Shown: positions 41,567-53,125 of the stretch, piece by piece | How positions within the stretch are numbered: the first letter of the stretch is position 1 | Layout of the letters: each line of letters begins with the position of its first letter | Assembly (NCBI GenBank): GCA_035771165.1 | Contig: JAWNZC010000322.1 | Location: 10,305,001-10,369,000, forward strand | Origin: Paragorgia papillata | Taxonomy: Eukaryota > Cnidaria > Anthozoa > Scleralcyonacea > Coralliidae | DNA: 64,000 nt | Direction: 5' to 3' | The notes under the pieces: model-generated | What the model was told of the DNA's origin: nothing | Database searches by the model: none | The model's input: the letters and a program-made list of their open reading frames with translations, nothing else | Position numbers and translations under genes: made by a program

Positions 41567-44409
41567 TTATGGTTCCACAATTTGACACATTGCTACCCAT
41601 TTACCCTCAATATTTTGTAAATGTGATGGTGAACAACATGGCTTAAACTGACACACTTTGCAATTTTCTAAACATGTTTTAATGTTATGTGCCCCTCTAC
41701 TACAATTACTACAAACTAGAGTCCTCACTTGCCGAGCACAATTTATATCCTGCAAATATTCTAACCTGTTTTGTTTAGCCATCATTTGAAAAAGTGCTTC
41801 AGAACCTCTTTGATTGGAAGATTGAAAGAAATCCTTTGTAGAATTGTCATTTAACTCTCTAGCCCTTGCTGTGAAAGGATTATTCCTCCATACAGTTTAA
41901 AAAATTCTGGCACAATGCCACACCAGTGCATGCATGTATGGAGTAACATGCTTTGCTTGATACACAGAAAGAAAGTGGTCAAGCCAAGCTTTTGCCTTTG
42001 TGACAAATTCTTCACAAAACTCTTTTGAACAATCTGATATTTTAGAGTTCAACAAATCGATAATGCTCTTAAAATCTTTCCGTATTTGTTCTACTTTACC
42101 AGTATACTGAAAATTAGGCAACAACTTCTTGATATCAATATTATTAGACAACTTCTGTTTTCAGGACCAGTAAGGTCACGCCACTTTAGCTTCTTAGAAT
42201 CCTTACAAACATACCAATTAAAATTAATCTTAGGCTCTTCTTGCAACAATTTTTCATACCCAGCCATTTGCTTATACTTTTCTCTATCAAAGATCCATGG
42301 AAAGCACAAGGCTTTTCAATGGCATCTTGCCTTCTCAATTCAAGCATTAAAAGATTGATAAGGTTGTCAGCAATTCTTAGAAATAGATGTAAGTTGTCTA
42401 TAACCACATGATCAAGTGGTATAGAAGGGAAGAGAGGTGGGTGCTTACAATTACATCTCTGTTTCTTAGGTTTCGTGCATTTATCTTGAATTTCTTAAAC
42501 AGTGCGTGCCTCTTTCTCTGCATCTAGTAGAGAATACTGACCATTTTTGTCATATTTACCATATAAGAAACATTTACACCAAATACACGGATTATCTGCT
42601 ATTGCAGCCCCAATACCTACAACACAAGCTAAGAACTTTCAACCCCCCTAAGAACCATTCAATGACAAAAGTATGATTATTTACAGTTAATTCTCCAAGA
42701 TCATTAACATCATTGATTATGTCTTGCAATGACAACTTAAGGGTGTCATAATCTTCATGTATATCGATTATAGCAATGGTATGGTTACCATCGGATGACA
42801 TAGGGTAAAGGAAATGTTGACAACATGTAATCTCTTACCAATGTTTGTCCCATCTCCTGATAACTTCACTCTTAAGCTTATTTTGGATGAATCTGGCTGT
42901 TGGGTCGACACTCTGTTGCAACAATTTGCAAAACCCCTATTATGTCACCTGGTGTCTGTTTTAAGTTCCATTTCTTGTTAATCTTCTTAATTCTTTCTTG
43001 CAATTTACAAGATCTGGGGAGTTTGGAAAATGTCATAGCCAATTCATGGTATGCCTGGTTAGAGATATGGAACATGTCCTTTATATAAATCAGAAGATTG
43101 ATCTCGTCAACTTCATTGGGATTTGATAAATGTTCTGTCTGAGGATTTTGGGTATTATCTCCACAAGAAAGGTTAAATGTTTCATATTCTCCACTGTCAA
43201 AATGGTAGCCACAAAGTCATACAGACCAAGGAATGACAGGGATGGAATTGCGAAACCTGATTCTTTATTCTTTTCTTGTGCTGTCTACTGTATTGGTGAA
43301 ACGACTTCAGCTTGGATGGGCCCCTTTTACCATCTTGCCCCTTTTTTACCTTCAACAGCTTCATGCCAAGCTCTTGGAATTTTCTCTTGTATTATCCTTT
43401 TTCCTTGCATGTTGCTTCCAATTCACCTTCTATCCAGTGCTGTGAGTAACTTCGTTACAAGTAACTAGTTACAGTAACTAGTTACATTTTTAAGTAACTG
43501 TAACTGAAACTAGTTACTTTTTCTGAAGAAGTAACTGTAACTATAACTAGTTACTTTTTTAAAGAACTGTAACTAGTTACAATATTTGGTTCAAAAATGT
43601 GACTGGTATAGTTACTGATATTCAGTTGAGGATGCCATTCCTTCTGGATAAAAATGGTTTTGATATAATAATAAAGGTACTAAGCAGAAATAGTCAAATG
43701 TGTACATAATGCATTATGTACACATTTGACTATTTCTGCTTAGTGACAACTATATTTAGGCATTTAGCTGTAAAACATAATTATGGTACTGGCAAACCAG
43801 TAATTTCTTTGTCGATTCTAGTAACACGGACAAAGGAATGTAACTTTGTAACTAGTTACAAAATTTTTCAAGTAACTTTGTAACAGTATAACTAGTTACT
43901 TTCTTTTCATTGTAACTTTTATCGGTAACTAGTTACTTTTCTAACGATGTAACTGTAACTAGTTACAAAAATTATGTAACTTTTACAGCACTGCTTCTAT
44001 CTTTGATTTCTTTTTGAGTGCGCAGTCCAGTTTTTCTTCAAGCTCTCTCTTTTGGCCTCTTAGTAAGATATTCTGTTCCTTTAAAATAAATGTATTGGTT
44101 TCATGGTGATAAATCTTTAATTTCCAGATTGATATTTTTCCAGACGTCCATTTGACCCATAGACTATTGGTGCATCTACCGCCACCTTTGTTGGCCTTTG
44201 TCATACTCGAGCCTTCATTCTGTTAAGTTTGGATCGAAAAGCTTCTGTAATTCTTGGGCTAATGATCCCATTACTCCCTTGACAACTCTGGCAATAATCT
44301 CTGTCTCCAAGCAGCGACCTTCCTCGTCTTCGTCTTTTGTTGCTTTATATACACTGCAAAAAATGCTGTGTAATATTAACACAAAATCCTGTGTAGAAAA
44401 TGCATCCAC
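41567..44409 (-). pseudogene. Transposase-like protein of an uncharacterised cnidarian-expanded family, decayed
   Basis: Read on the minus strand, successive frames carry one protein in order: a coiled-coil EQNILLRGQKRELEEKL and LKKKSKIE (44000-44200); after the hAT MITE, FQELGMKLLK and SFHQYSRQHKKRIKN (43200-43430); YIKDMFHISNQAYHELAM (~43075); VKLSGDGTNIGKRLHVVNIS (~42860); SSDGNHTIAIIDIHEDYDTL and VIEWFLGG (42592-42801); VIDNLHLFLRIADNLINLL and ELRRQDAI (~42400); CKDSKKLKWRDLTGPEN (~42180); FLSVYQAKHVTPYMHALVWH (~41960); and a Cys/His knuckle, CSNCSRGAHNIKTC (~41700). I recall this block order from many unnamed invertebrate proteins. SGDG on a hydrophobic strand looks like the first acid of an RNase H-fold transposase, but that is inference. 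Frameshifts and the MITE make it non-functional. Confidence 0.7.
43435..43993. mobile_element. hAT MITE with exact 8 bp target duplication
   Basis: CAGTGCTGTGAG at 43435 and its inverse ..ACAGCACTG ending 43993 are the termini. CTTCTATC flanks both (43427-43434 and 43994-44001). An 8 bp duplication and CAGTGCTG-like ends are hAT hallmarks. The inside is built of GTAACTAGTTAC units on both sides and contains a perfect 64 bp palindrome (43680-43743). It splits the transposase-like gene between its coiled coil and the next block. Confidence 0.9.
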
Positions 44410-44720
44410 ACAAACACACTGTTATGTGTAAATGTTACACATAAATCACGGTAAATTTACACAAGCATAATGCATCCACACAAACACACGATTTTGTGTA
44501 AAAGAATGATTTACACATACGATGTGTAAATGTTACACAAGAATCACGGTAAATTTACACAAGCAAAATGCATCCACACAAACACACGATTTTGTGTAAA
44601 AGAATGATTTACACATACAATGTGTAAATGTTACACAAAAACCATGGTGAATTTACACAAACAAAATGTGTCTACAGTAACACATACTTTTGTGTAAAAC
44701 AATGCTTTACACATGTACAA
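44345..44720. repeat. Minisatellite of ACACA/TGTGTAAAT units
   Basis: The unit containing AATGCATCCACACAAACACA recurs at about 44399, 44468, 44567 and (diverged) 44663, with spacings of about 69, 99 and 96 bp, each with GTGTAAA and TTTACACA words that pair. It begins TACACTGCAAAAAATG. Confidence 0.8.
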
Positions 44721-45880
44721 ATGTATAAAATCGTTCTTGATTCCAAATTCATGTCTGTAAACCACGTTCGCTGCCGGCTATAAACGGCTAGACTTTGCAT
44801 GGTGACGGCAAACCACAACACGGCGTTTATATACATAAAACAAGCGAGGATTTTCCCACAATGACAAAACAACACCAGACTACTAAAGTTAATTAATGAA
44901 AAAGCACTAAGATGTGTATTCAATTTGATGTAGTGTGTGTTTGACCCATAAATATAGTTTGACCATTCACGGTTTGATCCTGGCTAAACAACGTCTTGAA
45001 GTAAACGACGTTTGTCTGAATTAAATGCAACAATAGTGCTATGCGATGAAACATATTTACCTTGCGAATGGAGTATTTATGTTTCTGTTTTAAAACAAAC
45101 TACCAAGCGCGACTAAAATATAATTAAGAATAAGACTTTATAGAAGAGCGTTCATTGTCTTCGGAGTTGGCATATAACAGGCTTCAACAACAGCTTGCCG
45201 GAAGATAATTTGTTAACATTAGCCAATGAGATCGCTGCGTTCGTGCACGAACGCATTTTTTTTTCTGAATAGCGTGGCGGCAGGCGTTTCCTCACCTTGC
45301 CTCGCCCCTCCCACTACCGAAACGCCTGCACTGCAGGCTAGGTTAGACCGATCAGTCCGGTTATTAAATGGAACACGATTCGTTTGAGACCTGGGATGGT
45401 CTGACTGGAAAATTTGGTCCTAATTATCCAAAGCAAGTCCATTCTGGCCGGACTGATCGGTCTAACCTTGTCAATTGGAAAGCGCCCAAGGATGCATATA
45501 TCTAATGTTGTTCTTGACTTAACTTCTTGACTTGGTTAAAACCAAGGCTATCATTTCCAGTTTTGAGTAATTTTTGAAGAGTGAATCTGTTGCAATTCAG
45601 ATCTTGATAAATAAGTTATACTCTATCTGGATTAGTCGAGTTTAATTAATAGAGTTTAAAAGTCATTTTCACCGCTCAAAGAAGCCTCAATAGTCACATA
45701 AGATGAAGTATTTTCCTCTTCATTTGCCAACCCGCTGACAAAAAGCTGGGAGACTGTTGGGCTCGAGATTGCTCGAGGTCTTCCAAAGTCCAAACTTATT
45801 GGTTTATTTGGATTTCCATATTATAAAGTTTTTGCAGCGTCAAAGCTTGCAGTTTGTCTCAGTCTGCTGCCAACATTACT
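44721..45880. other. Non-coding flank upstream of TIMM8
   Basis: GGTTAGACCGATCAGTCCGG at 45341-45360 is exactly inverted at 45448-45467, bounding a ~127 bp fold-back. The last ~200 bp before 45881 is presumably the TIMM8 promoter and 5' UTR; no TATA box was assigned. Confidence 0.45.
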
Positions 45881-46117
45881 ATGGATAATTCAAAGATAGA
45901 TAAAGAACTTCAAGAAGCTTTAATGGTGGAACAACAAAAAGCTAAATTCCAAAACCAAGTTCATCTTTTCACAGACACGTGCTGGGAGAAGTGCATTGAT
46001 AAGCCTGCCAATAAAATGGATTCAAGGACAGAAACATGCATTGTTAATTGCGTCGAAAGATTTATTGATACTTCTGTGTTTTTGGCAAACCGTTTGGGGC
46101 AGAAAGGGAACGTGTAA
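45881..46117 (+). CDS. TIMM8: Mitochondrial import inner membrane translocase subunit Tim8 (78 aa)
   Basis: The frame gives [20 protein letters not shown], then [20 protein letters not shown] and [20 protein letters not shown], ending in TAA at 46115-46117. The twin CX3C motifs (CWEKC and CIVNC) separated by 14 residues are the signature of small Tim chaperones, and the DKP...D.RTE spacing and FIDTS tail are those of Tim8. The protein works with Tim13 in the intermembrane space, guiding hydrophobic precursors to the inner membrane. ATG 45881 is chosen because the upstream in-frame extension has no ATG. Length matches the family (about 80-97 aa). The coding part is in one exon here, whereas vertebrate TIMM8 genes have an intron; a retrocopy or an intron lost or placed in the UTR are possible. 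No frame damage. Confidence 0.95.
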   Translation: MDNSKIDKELQEALMVEQQKAKFQNQVHLFTDTCWEKCIDKPANKMDSRTETCIVNCVERFIDTSVFLANRLGQKGNV

Positions 46118-46965
46118 CTACAGATTCAACTCAAGTTCCTGAGCGCTATTAAAACTTAAAAGATGGTCCAAGGAATCCATCAATGTGTTGGTTGATATTT
46201 AAAATGTACTTATTGTACTGTCTAACCATATATTGTTACTGGCCATCTCAATTCTCAAATATGATCATGACGAGAAAGATAACACTTCTTAAAAGGAAAA
46301 CCAGTATTAACTTACACTTGATCTTCCAATTATAATTTCTTATATCATGTTACTGTATAATGTAGAGAAACAATTTCATAAAAGGCATTGATTTTTTTAT
46401 GATTTTGGTCTGGTGTTGAATTTGTCAATTAACTGTCATTGAATTGATAATTGGCAATTTTTTTCACCACAAGTTGTTATTGGTATAAAGAGCCTCTGAT
46501 GATTATAAAAAATGTGTTTCAACATTTGCCAACTTGCAACCAATTCATTTGATGTAGGTTGCTGTATTCGCAGGATAAAGATACATGCATGCACATCATT
46601 TTTCAAAAAAACTGTCAAGCTCCACTCAAAGTAAACATACTGTTTCAAATAAACAAAGTATAGGTATAGTTTGGCCATATGTCAATGTCGAATTGATTCA
46701 ATGAGATTATTTTGTTTAATTGTTTACTAACAAGACCAATTCACATGCGAGTAAAAAAATACTGTGAGTAGTACAGTGGAACCCCATTATCTCAAACTCT
46801 TGAGGGAGGTAAAGAATAGTTCAAGATACCTAGTGGGATTTTGAGATAACAGGGTAAATTATACTGTAAAATAGTGAAAAAAGGGAAATCAACATTTGTT
46901 TGAAATAGCAAAGTTTTCAAGATAACTGAATTTGAGATAGCACTACTGTACTTTACCAAAAATAT
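46118..46965. other. 3' flank of TIMM8 with a TA-flanked MITE (46774-46948)
   Basis: CAGTGGAACCCCATTATCTC at 46774 pairs with an inverse ending ACTACTG at 46948; both sides are TA. It is a diverged relative of the mariner MITE at 28257. No gene was seen. Confidence 0.65.
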
Positions 46966-47247
46966 ATTACTGTCATGGCAATAGAAGCATTCCTAAATAT
47001 CAATCATTGCAATATATTCCTCAAGTTGGCCAATTTATTCATTTGATGAAAATTATTGCTAACTTCCTGTTTTGAATTTGATTGGTTTCTGGTTTTTAAA
47101 CAACCAATAAGAAACAGGATTATTTGCGAAACACCAATCAAATTCAAAACAGGAAGTTGTCAGTGCATCTTATCAAATGAATTATTCAATTTGAGGAATA
47201 TATTGCAACAATATTTTATGGAACGCTTCTATTGCCATGACAGTAAT
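46966..47247. repeat. 282 bp fold-back element
   Basis: ATTACTGTCATGGCAATAGA at 46966 is inverted at 47247; arms ~130 bp, meeting at a short TTTTTAAACAA-type centre near 47100. The 68-codon frame at 47056-47262 lies in it and is not a gene. Confidence 0.85.
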
Positions 47248-48475
47248 GGTCAATTTGAGTAATACCCCTCTCCCCAAGAGTTGGTGGTGCATAGAATTAC
47301 TTTGTTCTTTTAAAAAAATGCTAAACTTATAAAGGAGCAGTTTGGATGAATTGGCTATTCCTTGCTAAATTTGGCAGGGCATGTTTCTGTCAAAAAGGAA
47401 AGAAAAAACAATTCTATGCACAGGCAACTACTGGGGGCAAATTGTATTGTACTTCAATGGATCAATCCAAATTGATAACATTCAATAGTACCTGCACAGA
47501 TGGAGGGAGTAAGGCATAAAAATATAAAGAGTAGTGTGCTACAAACCAATGACATTACTTTACTACATGTACCTATATAAGTAGCATTTTGACTTATTCA
47601 CTTCATGTTTCTCCCTAACAAAAGACCTTCACTCAGAATGGTTTATTTTTAGTGATACAATACAGATGCAATGTAGGTAATTGGACCTACAGTACGCTTG
47701 TATTAGGAAGGTACCCAGGATGGCCGACTGCTTTAGTTAGAGCATGTTACTAATTTTTGTTAATTTTCATTTTGCATTTATATGGGAGTCAGGCCATCCC
47801 AGAAATTGTTATCAGGCAGCTGCAATATGCTGACCTACATCTGACCACTTACAGGCAACCATATTCCTTCTGTGTACCCTGCAGCTCCTACCCAACCACT
47901 TTCTTCAAAATATTGCAGGCCCTTGGGCCGGCTGGTACTACATGTGAAAAATTTGTTTTCCAGCATTTTTGACAACTTCACAAGTTCTGCTTAATTTGTT
48001 TATATGTAAAGCAAATTTTAGGCCTTTTTTAGCTCCATTGTCAAAGATATTGGGGGCGCTTAGTCCCCCTTCGTCGAAATATTTGGAGGCTATAGCACCC
48101 CTAGCCCCCCCCCCCCCCTATTAACACCACCCTTGGTTCATATTTAAACAATGTCAGATATTTTATATTGCATGGGCAAAAAGAGTATAGTCGAAATTCT
48201 ACTCTTCGTAAAGTTTATGTGGTTCTCGAAATATTAGCTTTCGACTAAACACTTTGCACACACCATATTTTAATATTATGAATCATTCAATCAATGATCG
48301 GACCAATCAGAGCAGGATACCAGATTCTGGTATCATAGAACGGCGGCTTCAATATTTTGTCTACACGCTCCCTTTACGCCCCGCCCCCACAGAGAGTGCC
48401 TGTTCACAGGCTACCTGCGTGCGAACCATGATGCGACCTATGCGTTACTTCCTGTTTATATGCTCCCCTAACTAG
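47248..48475. other. Unassigned; contains a run of C and a shared repeat fragment
   Basis: A poly-C run lies at about 48106-48117. 48165-48420 shares words with 36040-36260 (GTATAGTCGAAAT, CCCTTTACGCCCCGCCCCCA), so both carry pieces of one repeat. No gene. Confidence 0.45.
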
Positions 48476-49518
48476 TTAAAGGTGCTGTCCAGTCCGTTCT
48501 GGGCATGACCCGGCTGCCTCCTCCACAGGCCCTATTGCATCATGGACAGATCACACTGTTGGGAGGGCCCATTGAACTCTAAGTAGACTGGAACGATAAC
48601 TCGCTTACAAGTTTTGAAGCCAAAAATGGCGGACATGGGGGCCGCCATGCACGTCAACACCAGTCCCTTTTACTGTATAACCGAGAGAAAATGAAGCTGA
48701 ATTTGGTGAAATGGTTTGCAAAAACAGCTTGAAATCAAAGAAAAACTAAACTTGTTAACCACTTTTAGGCTTAGATCAAATTCCAATATACCGTAGAGTA
48801 GGTGAACACTGACATGACGAGTAAAAACAAGAAAAACAGTAAAAATATAAACTCTCAAATGAAAGTCAACAATATGCAACCAAAATTGCCATTGGTTTGG
48901 ACAAATACAAAGAAAATACATATGAAACCCAGATTTAAAATGAAGAGGTTGTTTATAAAAACAGTTGGGTTTTAAATTTCTCAATTTTCAGTAGGAAAAA
49001 AACAACAAAATGCACTTTACCGTGTGTTATTACAGCTCTGGAATTTACTCTTCGTACCGAAAAATGTCAGATTTAGCATTTCCACAACTGAAACTTGAGT
49101 TAAAGCTATAATTTAGCATTATCTTATTACTAATTCCTGGCATGACAACCTTCAAACGTTTGAGATAACAAAGAAAAATAAGAAAAACCTGCATTTTCCG
49201 TACGAGTTTCGGACTCGAATTTTCCTTTTGTTCGGCAGATATTTCGTCGTTCAATCCATTTTCGTGGGTAGAAATTGTTCAGTTACAAGGCCGATAAGCC
49301 CAATACGTACTAGCTTCTTCGTTATCATCTATAAAAAACTTTAGGTCTAAAAAATGGTTGTGTTTTGCAGCGAGTTTTCAGTTTTTTCATTGTGCACTTC
49401 ATAGGTTCTGTTGACGTGCAATGGCTACCCCCAGCGGCCGGAAGTTTGACTTCACCCAATCATAGGGGCTGTCTTATGGAGTTAGCGTTCCAGTTTACTT
49501 AGAGTTCAATGGGAGGGC

Positions 49519-49941
49519 TAGCCTGGTACCCTGGCCCAATCAAAGAATATGGGCCAGGTAACCACTAAAGACTTCTGCTTTCCTATTGGTTAAATTTTCA
49601 CGCGTTTTTAGTGGCTATGAATAAAACTGCAATCGTCATAAGTGGATTTAGCCTAGCCTGGTACCCTGGCCCAATCAAAGAATATGGGCCAGGTAACCAC
49701 TAAAGACTTCTGCTTTCCTATTGGTTAAATTTTCGCACGTTTTTAGTGGCTATGAGTAAAACTGCAATCGTCATGAGTGGATTTAGCCCTGATGACGCGA
49801 GAATGAGATTAGTGGTTACCTGGCCCTTATTTCTTTTGAAATTAGGCCAGGGAACCAGGCTAGATTTAGCCCTGATGACGCGAGAATGAGATTAGTGGTT
49901 ACCTGGCCCATATTCTTTGATTGGGCCAGGGTACCAGGCTA
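49519..49941. mobile_element. MULE-type MITE C, outer copy, 9 bp target duplication
   Basis: Ends TAGCCTGGTACC and GGTACCAGGCTA. TGGGAGGGC flanks both sides (49510-49518 and 49942-49950). A second copy of the same element has inserted in its middle, so the outer copy is split into 49519-49653 and 49863-49941. Confidence 0.95.
49654..49862. mobile_element. MITE C, inner copy (209 bp) inserted into its own kind
   Basis: Starts TAGCCTGGTACC at 49654 and ends AACCAGGCTA at 49862. GATTTAGCC is duplicated exactly at 49645-49653 and 49863-49871. The length equals that of the copy at 55153-55361. Confidence 0.95.
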
Positions 49942-52900
49942 TGGGAGGGCCTGCCAGATCCTGTAAACAAAATGGTGACTGATCCCATTATGCACAGCGA
50001 GACTAGGCCCTAGAGGCGATAGTTTTGAGAGGGCTTGGAATTATTTTCCGGCCGCTGTTCGACAAACGTACGTCCAAGTTCTTTAAACACTGTGACCCAC
50101 CAGGATATTCGGTCTAAACTTTCTTACAGATCATGACAAGGAAGAAACCAATATGTTTTAAAATTATCGACCTTCTGCCAATAATATTTTTAGCGACAAA
50201 AAGGAATTGAAGGGGAAAATATCTGCCGAACAAAAGCAAATTCGACGGTCAGGAAAGTAACAGGTTTTTCGTATTGTTTTTTGGTTTATTTCGCTATCGA
50301 AGACTGTCAACTGCCCAAGAGTTAATGAGATTTAATTTTGTTAAATTGTAGGCTATAGTGTAGCGTAATTCGAGTTTCAGTTGTTGTGGAAACCGAAAAA
50401 GTATAAACCAAAGAGTCTCGGGGTAGACTAAAGTGTATTTTCGTTGATTATTCCGGCCGAAAGTTGACAAAGTTCAACCGTAATTGCTTCCTTCAACAAT
50501 TCCTTCATTTTAAAGCTAGGATTCGTATGTCATAAGTCTTCAATGGCCTTCAAAATCTTCGGAAATAGCCATGGCTATTAACAATGGTAGTTAATTATGC
50601 AAATTTATTCCGGGCCAAGTTTTGCCAAATTTTTTACAGGATCTTGCAGGCCCTAAATTCGGCGTGTGTGACCTGTCCATGATGCAATAGGGCCTGTGGA
50701 GGAGGCAGATGACCCGGCATCTTTGTAATTTGAGGGCTCTCAAAACATAACATCGTAGATAATTACATGAAGTACTCAGTTCAGTGTAAATCGTTAGGAG
50801 CAACATTGCAGAAACCCAAGTGATTAAGCGAGGATATCTTTTCGGATTTCTTATATTCTTCTGAAAATGTTTTCTTTTGGGTACAAGTAATGAAGAGGAA
50901 GCAAGAAAAGCTTACAATCTTGAATAAGGCCGTGTTTACATGAAGTGGATTGACAGTCCAATCGGATCGAAAAACGCGAGTGAAATCAATCCGGGCACAT
51001 GTTTACTTGGAGAATCCGATCTGCTTGGAACATTGTTTTCGGCTTTGGAACACTATTTTGTGTGCTTCCCTCAATGTCTGCCATTTAGCACGACAAGCAC
51101 CAACTTCACTCATGTGTATCAAGTAATTTTCAAGTCAAACCGTGTTTACATGAATCAGATTGGAGACATTCAAGTCGATCATTGCTTAAATCTCAAGTGT
51201 GCCATTCGTTTCGATCAGATCGAAAACTTTCAATCTTCTTCATGTAAACACAACAAGGAGAAATAACATGGGAGATTTTACCAACCTCGTACCCAGGGCT
51301 TTCTCAAAATGGCGGGGCGGAGGAGAATACCCTGGCAAAGACTGGTCACGTGACCCCAAGAATTTTGGAATATTTTGATGAGTGAGTGACTCGCACTGTA
51401 CAGGGCGGGGGGCTCTTTACAGTCACTGATAACCAGAGTATAGTTGGCTTGCATGAACTATTTAAGCAATCAATAATAACAAAAACCGTACAAATAACAA
51501 GACATTCCCTTAACAAATTTATCAAATCAGTTAATGACCATCTTTAGTAAGTAGCGTCTATATACAACATATTTGCTTTATACCAAATGCAAGCAAGAAG
51601 TGTTTATTTGTTTCTGGACTTTCCGAATCTAATTTTAAAAGTTTAGAAATATGCAAAGTCAAAGTCGTCAGTGCTGATCTAATTATGTTCGTCGATCGTG
51701 GTATTATTGTTGATCGAATATTTGTATTAAAGTACAACCTAAACGAGGACAACAAATTCGAATATTCCGTTTGAATATCAAATCGACAGATACAACAACT
51801 AAATTTCCACAAATCCCAAACGTGTGGAGAAGAAACATAAATGCGCTGTACAAGACAGCAAATAAATTTCAACAATCAAGAGCATATTTCGAATATTAAG
51901 TGTATGTAGCAGTACCGGCCTGTTTCTTGATCTTCGCTTCCTTCAACTTCGTCAAAACACCGAACTAGCGTTATTTTCTTCTCATCCTCGTCTATTTCAT
52001 CTATTTTCGCCGTTTTTCGGCAATAAAAGTATCTTATTAGGATTTTTTGTTTGTTTCCAATCGTAGGGCATTAACAATTTTCATAATGCCCGTGGGCATT
52101 ACGGAGAAATCTCGCCCCGTCAGCAACCAATCACAGCGCGAGATTTTACCCGAAGTAATCCGGGCCATATAATAAAAGAGTCTTATTGTAGTTCTGAACT
52201 ACAATAATTCCTAGACAATTACTGTTGTAGCTCTCTAGCAGTCCGAATTAATAAAGACGTTCCGACCTGCGTGCGGCACGGACACTTGGCAATAAAATAA
52301 AGAAGACTGTCAATACACATGGTCATGGAAATCTACAAACATTTCGTTTTATGAAGTCGCCAGCTCTATAAAGAATCGCTGAAGATCACGAGAAAATCGT
52401 AAAGAAGCGAGGCGTACTGAGTTCTTCTTAGAGTGTCTTTATCAACCTTTTCCAAGTGTTAATAGCACACGAGAAACTCATCAGTTGTCAGGTGTTTTAA
52501 AATCCGGTAAACGGCGAGTTTTCCATCTTTAATTCGTCCGTCTATTTTCCCGTCGTTAAAACAAGAAAGTTAAGCCGAACGACAAACTATATCAGACTGG
52601 GACAGTGGAAGACCGTCAAAACCCGTCAGTCAGAAAGCTTTCATTTTCTATAAATATGAAGACTTTATCGAGTTATAAATAACATAATTCGACTGAATGC
52701 CAAGCAAAATACAGGCCGTTTTAAAAACATGTGTCATCAGTCCGGTTCTTAGGTATCGGTCAGCGACGACCTTCACCATTAGCCATAAAGGACCCATAAA
52801 GGTATCGGTATCGGTCAGCGACGACCTTCACCATTAGCCATAAAGGACCCATAAATGCCGCCATTTTGAAAACGATTTTAGGGACACTTTTCCTAACTCA

Positions 52901-53125
52901 AAGGTAATAAGAGCACGCAGTCCAGTTATATATATAGGTCAGGTGGTTTTTCCCTCTCGCCATTTTGAAAGCAGAGAAGGCCCTGGGTACGAGGTTGACA
53001 TTTGACTTGAACACTCAATCCGCTTCATGTAAACAGGGGCTAAGGTATCAGTATATCTTTTTGTAAATGAAGATGTAAACATTAGTTTCGCACATGCGCA
53101 GAACGGACTGGACTGCACCTTAAAC

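Larger units (their letters stand above)
48476..53125. mobile_element. ~4.65 kb composite repeat region with matching inverted ends
   Basis: GGTGCTGTCCAGTCCGTTCT at 48481 is inverted at 53099-53119 (AGAACGGACTGGACTGCACC). Inside, 48500-48560 (GCCTCCTCCACAGGCCCTAT) is inverted at 50666-50720. Another inverted pair, TGTTTACATGAAG.GGATTGA, lies at 50934 and ends at 53037, with a smaller TGTTTACATGAAG pair ending near 51250. A nested MULE MITE lies at 49519-49941. A 49 bp tandem duplication lies at 52752-52800 and 52807-52855. No protein is recognised in the 4.65 kb. Target duplication is unclear: AACTAGTTA left and AACTCTTTA right match 7 of 9. Confidence 0.55.

Noticed and set aside
43440..44720. 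CRISPR-like regular repeats (GTAACTAGTTAC and the 70-99 bp units)
   Set aside because: Spacing is irregular, units are self-complementary MITE or minisatellite sequence, and the context is an animal genome.
48254..48475. 73-codon ORF over the CCCTTTACGCCCCGCCCCCA block
   Set aside because: The DNA block recurs at 36.2 kb in a different frame context, so it is repeat sequence rather than coding sequence.
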